The notes under the pieces are model-generated. The model was given only the letters and a program-made list of their open reading frames with translations, made no database searches and was not told where the DNA came from. A DNA stretch of 9,515 nucleotides from JBHIBA01 sp046758845 (GTDB taxonomy: Bacteria; UBA8248; JACPRG01; G963555815): assembly GCA_046758845.1 (NCBI GenBank), contig JBHIBA010000176.1, forward strand, positions 1-9,515, in the 5' to 3' direction. Shown here one piece after another: positions 1-5,785 of this stretch. The translations under genes and the position numbers were made by a program. The stretch's first letter is position 1. Each line of letters begins with the position of its first letter.

Positions 1-24
1 CCGACATGGGACCTCCGGGGGGTC

Positions 25-43
25 GGGGGGTGGGTCACCCCCC
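25..43. other. G-run/C-run hairpin upstream of glgC
   Basis: Six G followed by TG (25-32) pair perfectly with CA followed by six C (36-43) around a three-base GGT loop, giving an 8-bp, almost all-GC stem. The C run continues to 46. No T tract follows, so it is not a classic intrinsic terminator, but it could be the end of an upstream transcript or a transcription roadblock. The plus strand also has G runs at 17-22, 25-30 and 32-34, so a G-quadruplex is an alternative fold. The rest of 1-161 shows no convincing gene; open frames there are short and overlap the real glgC start. Confidence 0.45.
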
Positions 44-161
44 CCCGCTACACCGCCCAGATGACGGTTGTGTGAAATTCCTGGGTCCGTCGCCCGGATG
101 CCGAAACTCCCCCCTTGGTTCCCTGGACGGCCCCAAGCTTGTGGATTAACCTGTACCCGTT

Positions 162-1403
162 ATGGCGAACGTCCTGGTCATCATCATGGGCGGGGGGCGC
201 GGCGAGCGCCTGTATCCCCTCACCAAACCCCGAAGCAAGCCCGCCGTGCCTTTCGGGGGGAAGTATCGTCTCGTCGACATCCCCATCAGCAACTGTCTGA
301 ACTCAGGGTACTGCGACGTCTTTGTCCTGACGCAGTTCCAGTCGGCCTCCCTGAACCGGCACATCGCCCGCACCTACCGGTTTGACCTGTTCTCCCCGGG
401 GTTCGTCGAGATCCTGGCGGCCGAGCAGACCGAGGAGAGCCAGGAGTGGTATAAGGGGACGGCCGACGCCATTCGCAAGCACCTCCACCGCTTCCTGGAC
501 CCGCCGTACGATTCCTACCTCATCCTCTCGGGCGACCACCTCTACCGGATGGATTACCGGGATCTGGTCGGCTACCACGAGCGGACAGGGGCCGACATGA
601 CCCTCTCCATTTATCCCGTCTCCCGGGAGGTGGCGGGACAGTTCGGAATTTTGCAGATGGCGCCCGACGGACGCATCACGGGGTTTTACGAGAAGCCTTC
701 GGACCCGGCGGTCCTCGACGGCCTCCGCGTGAGTGAAGAAACCCTGGCCGCAAGCGGCATCCAGGACTCCTCTCGGGCCTACCTGGGCTCGATGGGGGTT
801 TACGTGTTTCGCCGCGAGGCCCTGGAAAATGTCCTGGCGGGCACTTCGGAGCTGGACTTCGGCAGGGAGGTCATCCCCAAGGCCCTGCCGCGCCTTCGCG
901 TGATGGGTTATCTCTTCAACGGCTATTGGGAGGACATCGGAGCCATCGGGGCTTTTTACGACGCCAGCCTCCGACTGCTCGGCGGGGCCCCCCCGTTCCG
1001 TTTTTATGAAGGCGGATGGCCTATCTTCACCCGCCAGCGCTACCTACCGCCTTCCCGCCTCCTGGACTGCCGGGCGGTGAACTCCTTCATCGCCGACGGG
1101 TGCACCTTGGAGCGAGTCGAGGTCCAAAGTTCCATCCTGGGCATCCGAAGCCTCGTGAAGGAGGGCACGCAGATCCTCCGCTCGGTTGTCATGGGGCGCG
1201 ATTCTTATGAAAGCCCAGGGGAGATCGGAAGCAACTGTCACATCGAGCGGGCCATCTTGGACCTGAACGTCCGGATCGGCGACCGGGTCGAGATTCGCGG
1301 AGCGGAGGACCGGCCCGATGAGGACGGAGAAGGGTACGCCGTCCGGGACGGGATCGTCGTCGTCCCCAAGAACTCTGTCATTCCCTCGGGGGTGAAGATC
1401 TGA
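162..1403 (+). CDS. glgC: Glucose-1-phosphate adenylyltransferase (ADP-glucose pyrophosphorylase)
   Basis: This 413-residue cytoplasmic enzyme makes ADP-glucose from glucose-1-phosphate and ATP, the committed step of bacterial glycogen synthesis. The N-terminal nucleotidyltransferase domain has the glycine-rich loop GGGRGERLYPLT (10-21), SKPAVPFGGKYRLVD (25-39), SGDHLYRMDY with the presumed metal-binding Asp125, the sugar-phosphate signature GFYEKP with Lys178, and WEDIG (256-260). The C-terminal part (about 290-413) carries the left-handed beta-helix typical of the family and ends in IVVVPKNSVIPSG. Length is normal. The ATG at 162 puts the glycine loop at the expected distance, although no clear Shine-Dalgarno sequence precedes it. 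The stop overlaps the lipB start by one base (TGATG), suggesting translational coupling. No glgA, glgB or glgP lies in the window, so the glycogen role rests on family membership. Allosteric effector preference cannot be told from the sequence. Confidence 0.95.
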   Translation: MANVLVIIMGGGRGERLYPLTKPRSKPAVPFGGKYRLVDIPISNCLNSGYCDVFVLTQFQSASLNRHIARTYRFDLFSPGFVEILAAEQTEESQEWYKGTADAIRKHLHRFLDPPYDSYLILSGDHLYRMDYRDLVGYHERTGADMTLSIYPVSREVAGQFGILQMAPDGRITGFYEKPSDPAVLDGLRVSEETLAASGIQDSSRAYLGSMGVYVFRREALENVLAGTSELDFGREVIPKALPRLRVMGYLFNGYWEDIGAIGAFYDASLRLLGGAPPFRFYEGGWPIFTRQRYLPPSRLLDCRAVNSFIADGCTLERVEVQSSILGIRSLVKEGTQILRSVVMGRDSYESPGEIGSNCHIERAILDLNVRIGDRVEIRGAEDRPDEDGEGYAVRDGIVVVPKNSVIPSGVKI

Positions 1404-2197
1404 TGGCGCAGCGCGCGGGCGCCCGGCCCTTTTTGTGGGAGATGCTCGGGCGGGTCGAGTACGAGCCGGCTGTAGGGCTTCAGGAGCGGCTGCGGGCGGA
1501 GCGGATCGCGCGGCGGATCCTCGACGTCCTCCTCCTCCTGGAGCATCCGCCGGTCTTGACCATCGGGCGGGGCGGCAACTGGGCCAACGTCCTGGCGTCG
1601 GAGGAGACTCTGCGCACCCGGGGCATCCGCGTTCACCGGATCGGCCGCGGGGGGGACGTCACGTATCATGGGCCGGGACAGCTCGTGGGCTATCCGATCC
1701 TGGACCTGCGAGAGCGCGGCCGCGACGTTCACCGCTACCTGCGCGACCTGGAGGAGGTGTTCATCCGCCTCCTGGCCCGGCGGGGCCTGCGCGCCGAGAG
1801 GATACCGGGGGCCACCGGGGTATGGGTCGGCGGGAAAAAGATTCTGGCCATCGGCGTGGGCGTCCGGAAGTGGGTGACCCTTCACGGATTCGCCTTCAAC
1901 GTTTCCGCGGACCTCTCCTACTTCGGTCTCATCCGGCCTTGCGGCTTCGAGGCCGAGAGCGTCACGTCTCTTCAGCAGTTGTTGGACAGGGGGGAAGAGG
2001 CCGCAACGCTCGATGGGGTCGCGCAGGAGACGGCCGAGGTCTTCGCCGAGGTCTTCGGCATGGATGCCATGAGGTTAGAAGGGAGCGGCCACGGGGTTTG
2101 CGATATCATCGATGAGTTCACGTCCGCTCCGGATGGAGTTCGTTCGAGGTTGAGTCGCACGGAGCGGGATTCGCCCCATTGTCCGGGCGGTCTTTAG
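1403..2197 (+). CDS. lipB: Octanoyltransferase (lipoyl(octanoyl) transferase)
   Basis: LipB moves an octanoyl group from acyl carrier protein to a lysine of lipoyl domains (pyruvate and 2-oxoglutarate dehydrogenases, glycine cleavage H protein), the first step of lipoate assembly. The signature RGGDVTYHGPGQLVGYP is at about residues 82-98. The GGKKILAIGVGVRKWVTLHG segment supplies the catalytic lysine (Lys146 by alignment to the E. coli GAKI motif), followed by HGFAFNV (161-167). RPCGFEAESVTSL (178-190) contains the acyl-thioester cysteine, Cys180. The catalytic core ends near residue 222. A 40-residue tail of low conservation character follows, longer than in most LipB proteins. The start ATG overlaps the glgC stop. 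No lipA is present here. The family call is secure; only the tail is unexplained. Confidence 0.95.
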   Translation: MAQRAGARPFLWEMLGRVEYEPAVGLQERLRAERIARRILDVLLLLEHPPVLTIGRGGNWANVLASEETLRTRGIRVHRIGRGGDVTYHGPGQLVGYPILDLRERGRDVHRYLRDLEEVFIRLLARRGLRAERIPGATGVWVGGKKILAIGVGVRKWVTLHGFAFNVSADLSYFGLIRPCGFEAESVTSLQQLLDRGEEAATLDGVAQETAEVFAEVFGMDAMRLEGSGHGVCDIIDEFTSAPDGVRSRLSRTERDSPHCPGGL

Positions 2198-2223
2198 GGT
2201 TTCGCGGAAAGAAGCCGGGTGTC

Positions 2224-2232
2224 GAGGAGAGG
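2224..2232 (+). promoter_or_regulatory. Ribosome binding site deciding the exbB start
   Basis: GAGGAGAGG lies directly before the ATG at 2233, with its GAGG core five bases from the start codon. The longer in-frame reading from TTG at 2179 would overlap lipB by 19 bases, has no comparable site, and would put 18 extra residues before an otherwise normal signal-like N terminus. The ATG at 2233 is therefore preferred. Confidence 0.65.
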
Positions 2233-3132
2233 ATGGAGTCTTCAAGACGTCGTCAGCGGGTGAAGCGGATACGGGCTTGCGCGCCGCCCTTGTGGTTGTT
2301 GGCCGCGGGAGCGGGGGCCTGTCTCATCTGGGCTCTCGCGCCCGAAGCTCAGGGCGCCGGTCTGGACGCGGTCCGCTCTCAGGTTCTGGGGCTTGAGATG
2401 GACAACCTTCCGGGGAAAGTCTGGGTCCTCGTGCGGCGCGGCGGACTCGTGATGTACCCCATCATTCTCTGCTCGATTCTGGCGCTGGGAGTTTTCCTGG
2501 AGAGGTCGGTCAGCCTGCGGAGAAAACGCATCCTCCACCAGGGTTTCATCTCGGGCATCCGGCGGCACTGGATGCGCCGCGAGATCGACAAGGCCTTGCA
2601 GCTCTGCAAAGTCCATGACATCTCCATCGCGCGGGTCCTGCGGGCCGGGCTTTTGCGCCACAACATCTCCCTGGCGGACATGGAGCGCGCCATCGAGGCG
2701 GCGGGGCAGCACGAAGCCTCTCTCCTCACGGCGAACCTGCGCATACTGGGGGTGGTGGCCAATCTGGCGCCCATGCTGGGGCTGTTGGGAACGGTCGTCG
2801 GGATGATCAAGGCCTTCCACGTGATCTCCCAGGGCGGCACGGGCAACCCCGGCCTGGTGGCCAGCGGGATCTCCGAGGCCCTGCTGACGACCGCCGCGGG
2901 TCTCATCGTCGGCATCCCCGCTCTGGCCGCGTACCACTATTTCAGATCCAAGGTCGACCGGTATGTCTACGAAATGGAGCACATCAGCCTGGAGATCCTG
3001 GAGGGGGTGAGCCGGGACCGGATTTCCGATGAGGACTCACCGGCCTCCGAGCATCTGACCGTCGAGGAGAGGGCCCCCCTGGACGTCTCTTCCGCCGGCG
3101 CTTCTGGGGGGGCGGGCGAGCATGCGGTTTGA
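2233..3132 (+). CDS. MotA/TolQ/ExbB family proton channel protein
   Basis: This 299-residue inner-membrane protein belongs to the ExbB/TolQ family, which forms a pentameric proton channel around an ExbD/TolR dimer and transmits proton-motive force to TonB- or TolA-type partners. A basic N terminus and hydrophobic stretch (about 19-37) look like a signal peptide or extra helix, followed by a short periplasmic segment. The family's first helix is at 72-90 (YPIILCSILALGVFLE). A cytoplasmic domain covers about 95-165. The paired helices are at about 168-193 and 216-237, with the typical LGLLGTVVGMIKAF and ISEALLTTAAGLIVGIPAL motifs. The N-terminal extension resembles the longer ExbB forms. The acidic C-terminal tail (264-299) is probably disordered. 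It starts 35 bases after lipB and overlaps the next gene by 11 bases. I cannot distinguish ExbB from TolQ, so no symbol is given. Confidence 0.9.
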   Translation: MESSRRRQRVKRIRACAPPLWLLAAGAGACLIWALAPEAQGAGLDAVRSQVLGLEMDNLPGKVWVLVRRGGLVMYPIILCSILALGVFLERSVSLRRKRILHQGFISGIRRHWMRREIDKALQLCKVHDISIARVLRAGLLRHNISLADMERAIEAAGQHEASLLTANLRILGVVANLAPMLGLLGTVVGMIKAFHVISQGGTGNPGLVASGISEALLTTAAGLIVGIPALAAYHYFRSKVDRYVYEMEHISLEILEGVSRDRISDEDSPASEHLTVEERAPLDVSSAGASGGAGEHAV

Positions 3133-3535
3133 CACCCGGCCCGAAGAAGACTACAGCCTCTCGCTGACCGCCCTCATCGACGTGGTGTTCTTGCTCCTCA
3201 TCTTCTTCATGGTTTCCACCGCCTTCATCGATTTCAGCCGCAGGATGGACATCCGCCTGCCGGAGGCGAAGACGGGGACGGTGACCGGAGAGCCGACCCG
3301 CCAGCTCCTGATCGAAGTGGGCGGGCAGGGCCGGATCACGCTGAATGGAAAACAAGTCACCCTGGCCGGTCTGGAAGCCGAGATGGAGGGAACGCGGGGG
3401 CTGCCCGAGCGGACGGTCCTCATCCGGGCGGACCGGCGGCTTCCCTACGGGCTGGTCATCCGCATCATGGGGATCTGCCGCGCCGCGGGCATCTATGACA
3501 TCGGCGTCGCCGTAAAAGGCCCTCCGGAAGAATGA
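3122..3535 (+). CDS. ExbD/TolR family biopolymer transport protein
   Basis: This 137-residue partner of the preceding channel protein has one transmembrane helix at about 16-34. Within it, LTALIDVVFLLLIFFMV carries the conserved protonatable aspartate (Asp20), the residue known to be needed for proton use in ExbD/TolR. The periplasmic domain (about 40-133) has the family's beta-rich pattern, including LPEAKTG, ITLNGKQV, VLIRADRRLPYG and the closing AGIYDIGVAV. Length is normal for ExbD. The 11-base overlap with the exbB-type gene implies coupled translation in fixed proportion. No TonB, TolA or TonB-dependent receptor is in the window, so the energised target is unknown. Confidence 0.92.
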   Translation: MRFDTRPEEDYSLSLTALIDVVFLLLIFFMVSTAFIDFSRRMDIRLPEAKTGTVTGEPTRQLLIEVGGQGRITLNGKQVTLAGLEAEMEGTRGLPERTVLIRADRRLPYGLVIRIMGICRAAGIYDIGVAVKGPPEE

Positions 3536-3644
3536 CGGGGGTCAGCAGGTGACAGAAGGTCCGCCGAGACCGGCGGGCTCATCGAGGGTGAAACCCAAAG
3601 GCGGCCGTCCGGGTAGTGAACGTCCCACGAGAGGTTGGCGCATC

Positions 3645-4268
3645 ATGAACCTGACACCGATTGACGCTTCCACGACGCGAATCATCATGATCCGCCACGG
3701 CGAGGTCGAGAACCACGGCCTGGAGATCTTCAACGGCCAGATGGACGTAGACATCACGCCGAACGGCGTCGCCCACATGGAGCGCGCGGCGGAGTTCCTG
3801 GCCGGGTCGGGCGTCCGGTACGTTTATTCGAGCGACCTCCGCCGGACCGTCCGGGGGGCCGCCATCCTGACCGAGCGGCTCGGCCTGGATGGAAGGAGAA
3901 AAGAACTCCCGCAGATCCGGGAAATTCACCTGGGAGAGTGGCAGGGACTTTCGGCAAAGGAAGTGGACCTGCGCTTTCCCGGGATGCGGGAGTCCCGGCT
4001 GGCCGACATCGTCAACTACCGGCCTCCGGGCGGCGAGAGCGTGGCCGAGCTTTCCGCCCGTGTGGTCCCGGCCGTTTTGGGGGTCGTCGGGGGCCACCAC
4101 GGGGAGGCCGTGGCCATCGTGGCCCACGCGGGGCCCAACCGCGTGCTTCTTTGCCATGCCTTGGGCGTTCCGCTGGATCGCGTCTTCAGCATCGAGCAGG
4201 ATTACGGGGGCATCAACGTCATCGACTTCCTTCCGGGCCGGACAGTCGTCCGCCTGGTGAACGGGTGA
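3645..4268 (+). CDS. Histidine phosphatase family protein (phosphoglycerate mutase / CobC-like)
   Basis: This 207-residue cytoplasmic enzyme belongs to the histidine phosphatase superfamily, which uses a phospho-histidine intermediate. The catalytic motif is IIMIRHGE (13-20; His18 nucleophile, Arg17). SSDLRRT (62-68) supplies the phosphate-binding arginine, REIHLGEWQG (92-101) the acid/base glutamate, and VAHAG (159-163) the second histidine, His161. These residues are all intact. Substrate cannot be read from sequence; alpha-ribazole phosphatase, cofactor-dependent mutase and broad sugar-phosphate phosphatase are all possible. The ATG at 3645 follows a GAGG at 3631-3634 and sits just before the first strand. 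An upstream GTG at 3549 would add 32 Pro/Gly/Arg-rich residues and is less likely. It lies 109 bases after the exbD-type gene with no visible terminator between, so it may be the operon's last gene. Confidence 0.88.
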   Translation: MNLTPIDASTTRIIMIRHGEVENHGLEIFNGQMDVDITPNGVAHMERAAEFLAGSGVRYVYSSDLRRTVRGAAILTERLGLDGRRKELPQIREIHLGEWQGLSAKEVDLRFPGMRESRLADIVNYRPPGGESVAELSARVVPAVLGVVGGHHGEAVAIVAHAGPNRVLLCHALGVPLDRVFSIEQDYGGINVIDFLPGRTVVRLVNG

Positions 4269-4289
4269 GGGGATAACCCGAAATCCTTG

Positions 4290-4319
4290 TTGACACATCT
4301 TTGCGTCGCTCTTTAGGAT
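4290..4319 (+). promoter_or_regulatory. Sigma-70-like promoter for the beta-propeller gene
   Basis: A perfect TTGACA (4290-4295) is followed after 18 bases by TAGGAT (4314-4319), which matches four of six bases of the TATAAT consensus. It lies in the gap after the histidine phosphatase gene, pointing toward the beta-propeller gene. Transcription would start near 4326, leaving a leader of about 97 bases. The region is also less GC-rich than its surroundings. Confidence 0.65.
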
Positions 4320-4407
4320 TCTGGGCAGTATCCGAAATGGCGGGGGGGACATCTGCTCATCCGAGTCACCGGCGGTCCTGGGTCGGCTTGGCCGTGAGCC
4401 CTTGAAC

Positions 4408-4413
4408 AGGAGG
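4408..4413 (+). promoter_or_regulatory. Consensus ribosome binding site for the beta-propeller gene
   Basis: AGGAGG is a full Shine-Dalgarno match, nine bases before ATG 4423 and six bases before an in-frame GTG at 4420. Either codon may be the start. The upstream TTG at 4402 would lie before this site and is rejected. Confidence 0.75.
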
Positions 4414-4422
4414 TGCAACGTG

Positions 4423-5628
4423 ATGGAAGACAAAACAACCCTGCATGGCCGGATGATGAGGTTGTCCTTGTTGTGGGTGGCCTTCGTCCTCGGAGCGATT
4501 TTCTGGGGCGGTCCGGTGGCCCAGGCCGACGGCCTTTATTCGGGGAAAGCCGATGTCTCCGGCTTGGCCTTCGTGGCCAACCGGGATTCGAACGACGTCG
4601 CCGTTATCGATATCGCCGCGCGAAAGGTCGTCGGCCGTTTCCCCGTGGGAAGGTCCCCGCACATGGTGGCCATCAGCCCCGACGGCCGATGGGTCTACAC
4701 CACGGGACAAAGCGACGATACGTTGACGGTCACCCGGGTTTCTGACTTCCGCACCGTTGCGACCCTCCACTTGGGCAAGAGCCCCGAGCACTTGGCCGTC
4801 TCTCCGGACGGGCGGTTGGTTCTGGTGGGCAACTTTGAGGACGGGACCGTTTCCGTCGTGGACGCCCGGGCGCGCCGGGAGGTCGCTCGCCTGGCGGGAT
4901 TTGCGAGGCCGCACAACATCACTTTCTCCAGGGACGGCCGGCGGGCCTTTGTGGCCAACCTGGGCTCCGACCGGGTGAGCGTCGTCGACATCGAGGCGCA
5001 GAAAATTGTGGCCTCTCTGGAGGCCGCCAATCCCGTGAAGCTGGCGAAGCTCCAGCAGGGCCGGAAAATCAACGGAATCATCAACGTTACGCTGACTCCC
5101 GACGGGCGGTTCGGCTACGCTGCCCACGCCGACGGGGGCGAGGTGGCGGTCATCGACGCGGCGGCGGCCCGCGTGGTCAAGTATGTCCGGGTGGGGAACC
5201 TTCCCTGGCGGGCTTATTCCACCCCGGACGGCCGGCGCATGGTGGTCCCCAACCTGGGCGACCGGACCGTTTCGGTCATCGACACCGCCTCGCAAGGGGT
5301 GACGGCCGTTCTGCCCAGCCTCGAGGGCGTGACGGGCGTCAACCCGGCCCTCGGGGGCCGTCTGGCCTTCGTCCTCAGCCGGTCGAAGAACAAAGTGCGG
5401 GTCCTTGACTTGAAAGCCAAAACCGTCCTGAAGGACATCCCCGTGGGGTTGTCTCCCGAGACCGCCTCGACGACGCCCGACGAGCGGTTCGTGTTTTTGG
5501 CGACCAGCAGGTCGGGGGAAGTTTGGGTGCTGGACGCAGAGCAGCTCTCGGTGAGCGCGGTCATCCCGAACGTGGGGAAACATCCCTGGGCGGTGACGAT
5601 TGCCGGGGGGATCAACTATTGCCACTGA
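4423..5628 (+). CDS. Secreted YVTN-type beta-propeller repeat protein
   Basis: This 401-residue protein has a Sec-type signal peptide: a charged start, a hydrophobic core at about 12-30, and a likely cleavage after VAQA at residue 35. The rest is a chain of repeats of about 40 residues, each with a pattern like FVANxxSNxVxVID, a V/I-rich strand, then hxxAhSPDGR. Examples of the last element are ISPDGR (85-89 region), VSPDGR, LTPDGR and STPDGR. This is the YVTN/cytochrome-d1-like seven-blade propeller fold, expected in the periplasm or outside the cell. Such proteins include heme-d1 proteins (NirS, NirF), lactonase-like enzymes and scaffolds of unknown role. No CXXCH heme motif is present. The chain ends with Gly-Gly-Ile-Asn-Tyr-Cys-His, leaving Cys400 and His401 as the last two residues. 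It has its own promoter and terminator, so it is probably monocistronic. Fold confident, function unknown. Confidence 0.88.
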   Translation: MEDKTTLHGRMMRLSLLWVAFVLGAIFWGGPVAQADGLYSGKADVSGLAFVANRDSNDVAVIDIAARKVVGRFPVGRSPHMVAISPDGRWVYTTGQSDDTLTVTRVSDFRTVATLHLGKSPEHLAVSPDGRLVLVGNFEDGTVSVVDARARREVARLAGFARPHNITFSRDGRRAFVANLGSDRVSVVDIEAQKIVASLEAANPVKLAKLQQGRKINGIINVTLTPDGRFGYAAHADGGEVAVIDAAAARVVKYVRVGNLPWRAYSTPDGRRMVVPNLGDRTVSVIDTASQGVTAVLPSLEGVTGVNPALGGRLAFVLSRSKNKVRVLDLKAKTVLKDIPVGLSPETASTTPDERFVFLATSRSGEVWVLDAEQLSVSAVIPNVGKHPWAVTIAGGINYCH

Positions 5629-5680
5629 GGGTGTGAGAAGGATCGGGATTGGGTTCTTGTCTGCGCGGAATCTGGTTCAA

Positions 5681-5723
5681 CCACCCGGTGGGTCGTTCCG
5701 TCACCATCGGGTGGATTTTTTTT
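5681..5723 (+). terminator. Rho-independent terminator after the beta-propeller gene
   Basis: CCACCCG (5681-5687) pairs exactly with CGGGTGG (5708-5714), followed by A and eight T (5716-5723). The 20-base loop holds a further GTG/CAC pairing that can extend the stem with a bulge. It lies 53 bases after the propeller stop and 63 bases before the antiporter start, so it separates the two transcription units. Confidence 0.78.
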
Positions 5724-5774
5724 GAAAACGGTTTTAAGGCGCCGCGTCCGGTTGATCTCGATTTGCCGATGGGC

Positions 5775-5780
5775 GGAGGG
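5775..5780 (+). promoter_or_regulatory. Ribosome binding site of the antiporter gene
   Basis: GGAGGG lies five bases before ATG 5786 and supports that start. I could not find a convincing promoter in the 62 bases between the upstream T tract and this site; TTGAAA at 5722-5727 has no matching -10 box. Confidence 0.6.
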
Positions 5781-5785
5781 ATTCG

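Noticed and set aside
68..385. Small plus-strand open frame overlapping the glgC start
   Set aside because: Pro/Arg/His-rich translation, mostly inside glgC in another frame.
1238..1885. Minus-strand open frame opposite the glgC end and lipB
   Set aside because: Low-complexity Pro/Asp/Gln-rich translation opposite two clear enzymes.
2179..2232. TTG start for the exbB-type gene
   Set aside because: Would overlap lipB by 19 bases without a ribosome binding site; ATG 2233 is directly preceded by GAGGAGAGG.
2242..2982. Minus-strand open frame opposite the exbB-type gene
   Set aside because: No domain pattern; the plus strand encodes clear ExbB helices with a good ribosome binding site.
3549..3644. 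N-terminal extension of the histidine phosphatase from a GTG codon
   Set aside because: The 32 extra residues are Pro/Gly/Arg-rich and precede the fold; ATG 3645 has a suitable GAGG upstream.
4366..5625. Minus-strand open frame of 419 codons opposite the beta-propeller gene
   Set aside because: It mirrors the repeat-rich plus-strand gene, is rich in His/Arg/Gly/Pro without any domain, and has no ribosome binding site or promoter; the plus-strand gene has all of these.
4423..5628. Reading the propeller protein as a cytochrome cd1 nitrite reductase or c-type cytochrome
   Set aside because: No CXXCH motif and no nir neighbours; only the propeller fold resembles the d1 domain, so a specific enzyme name is not supported.
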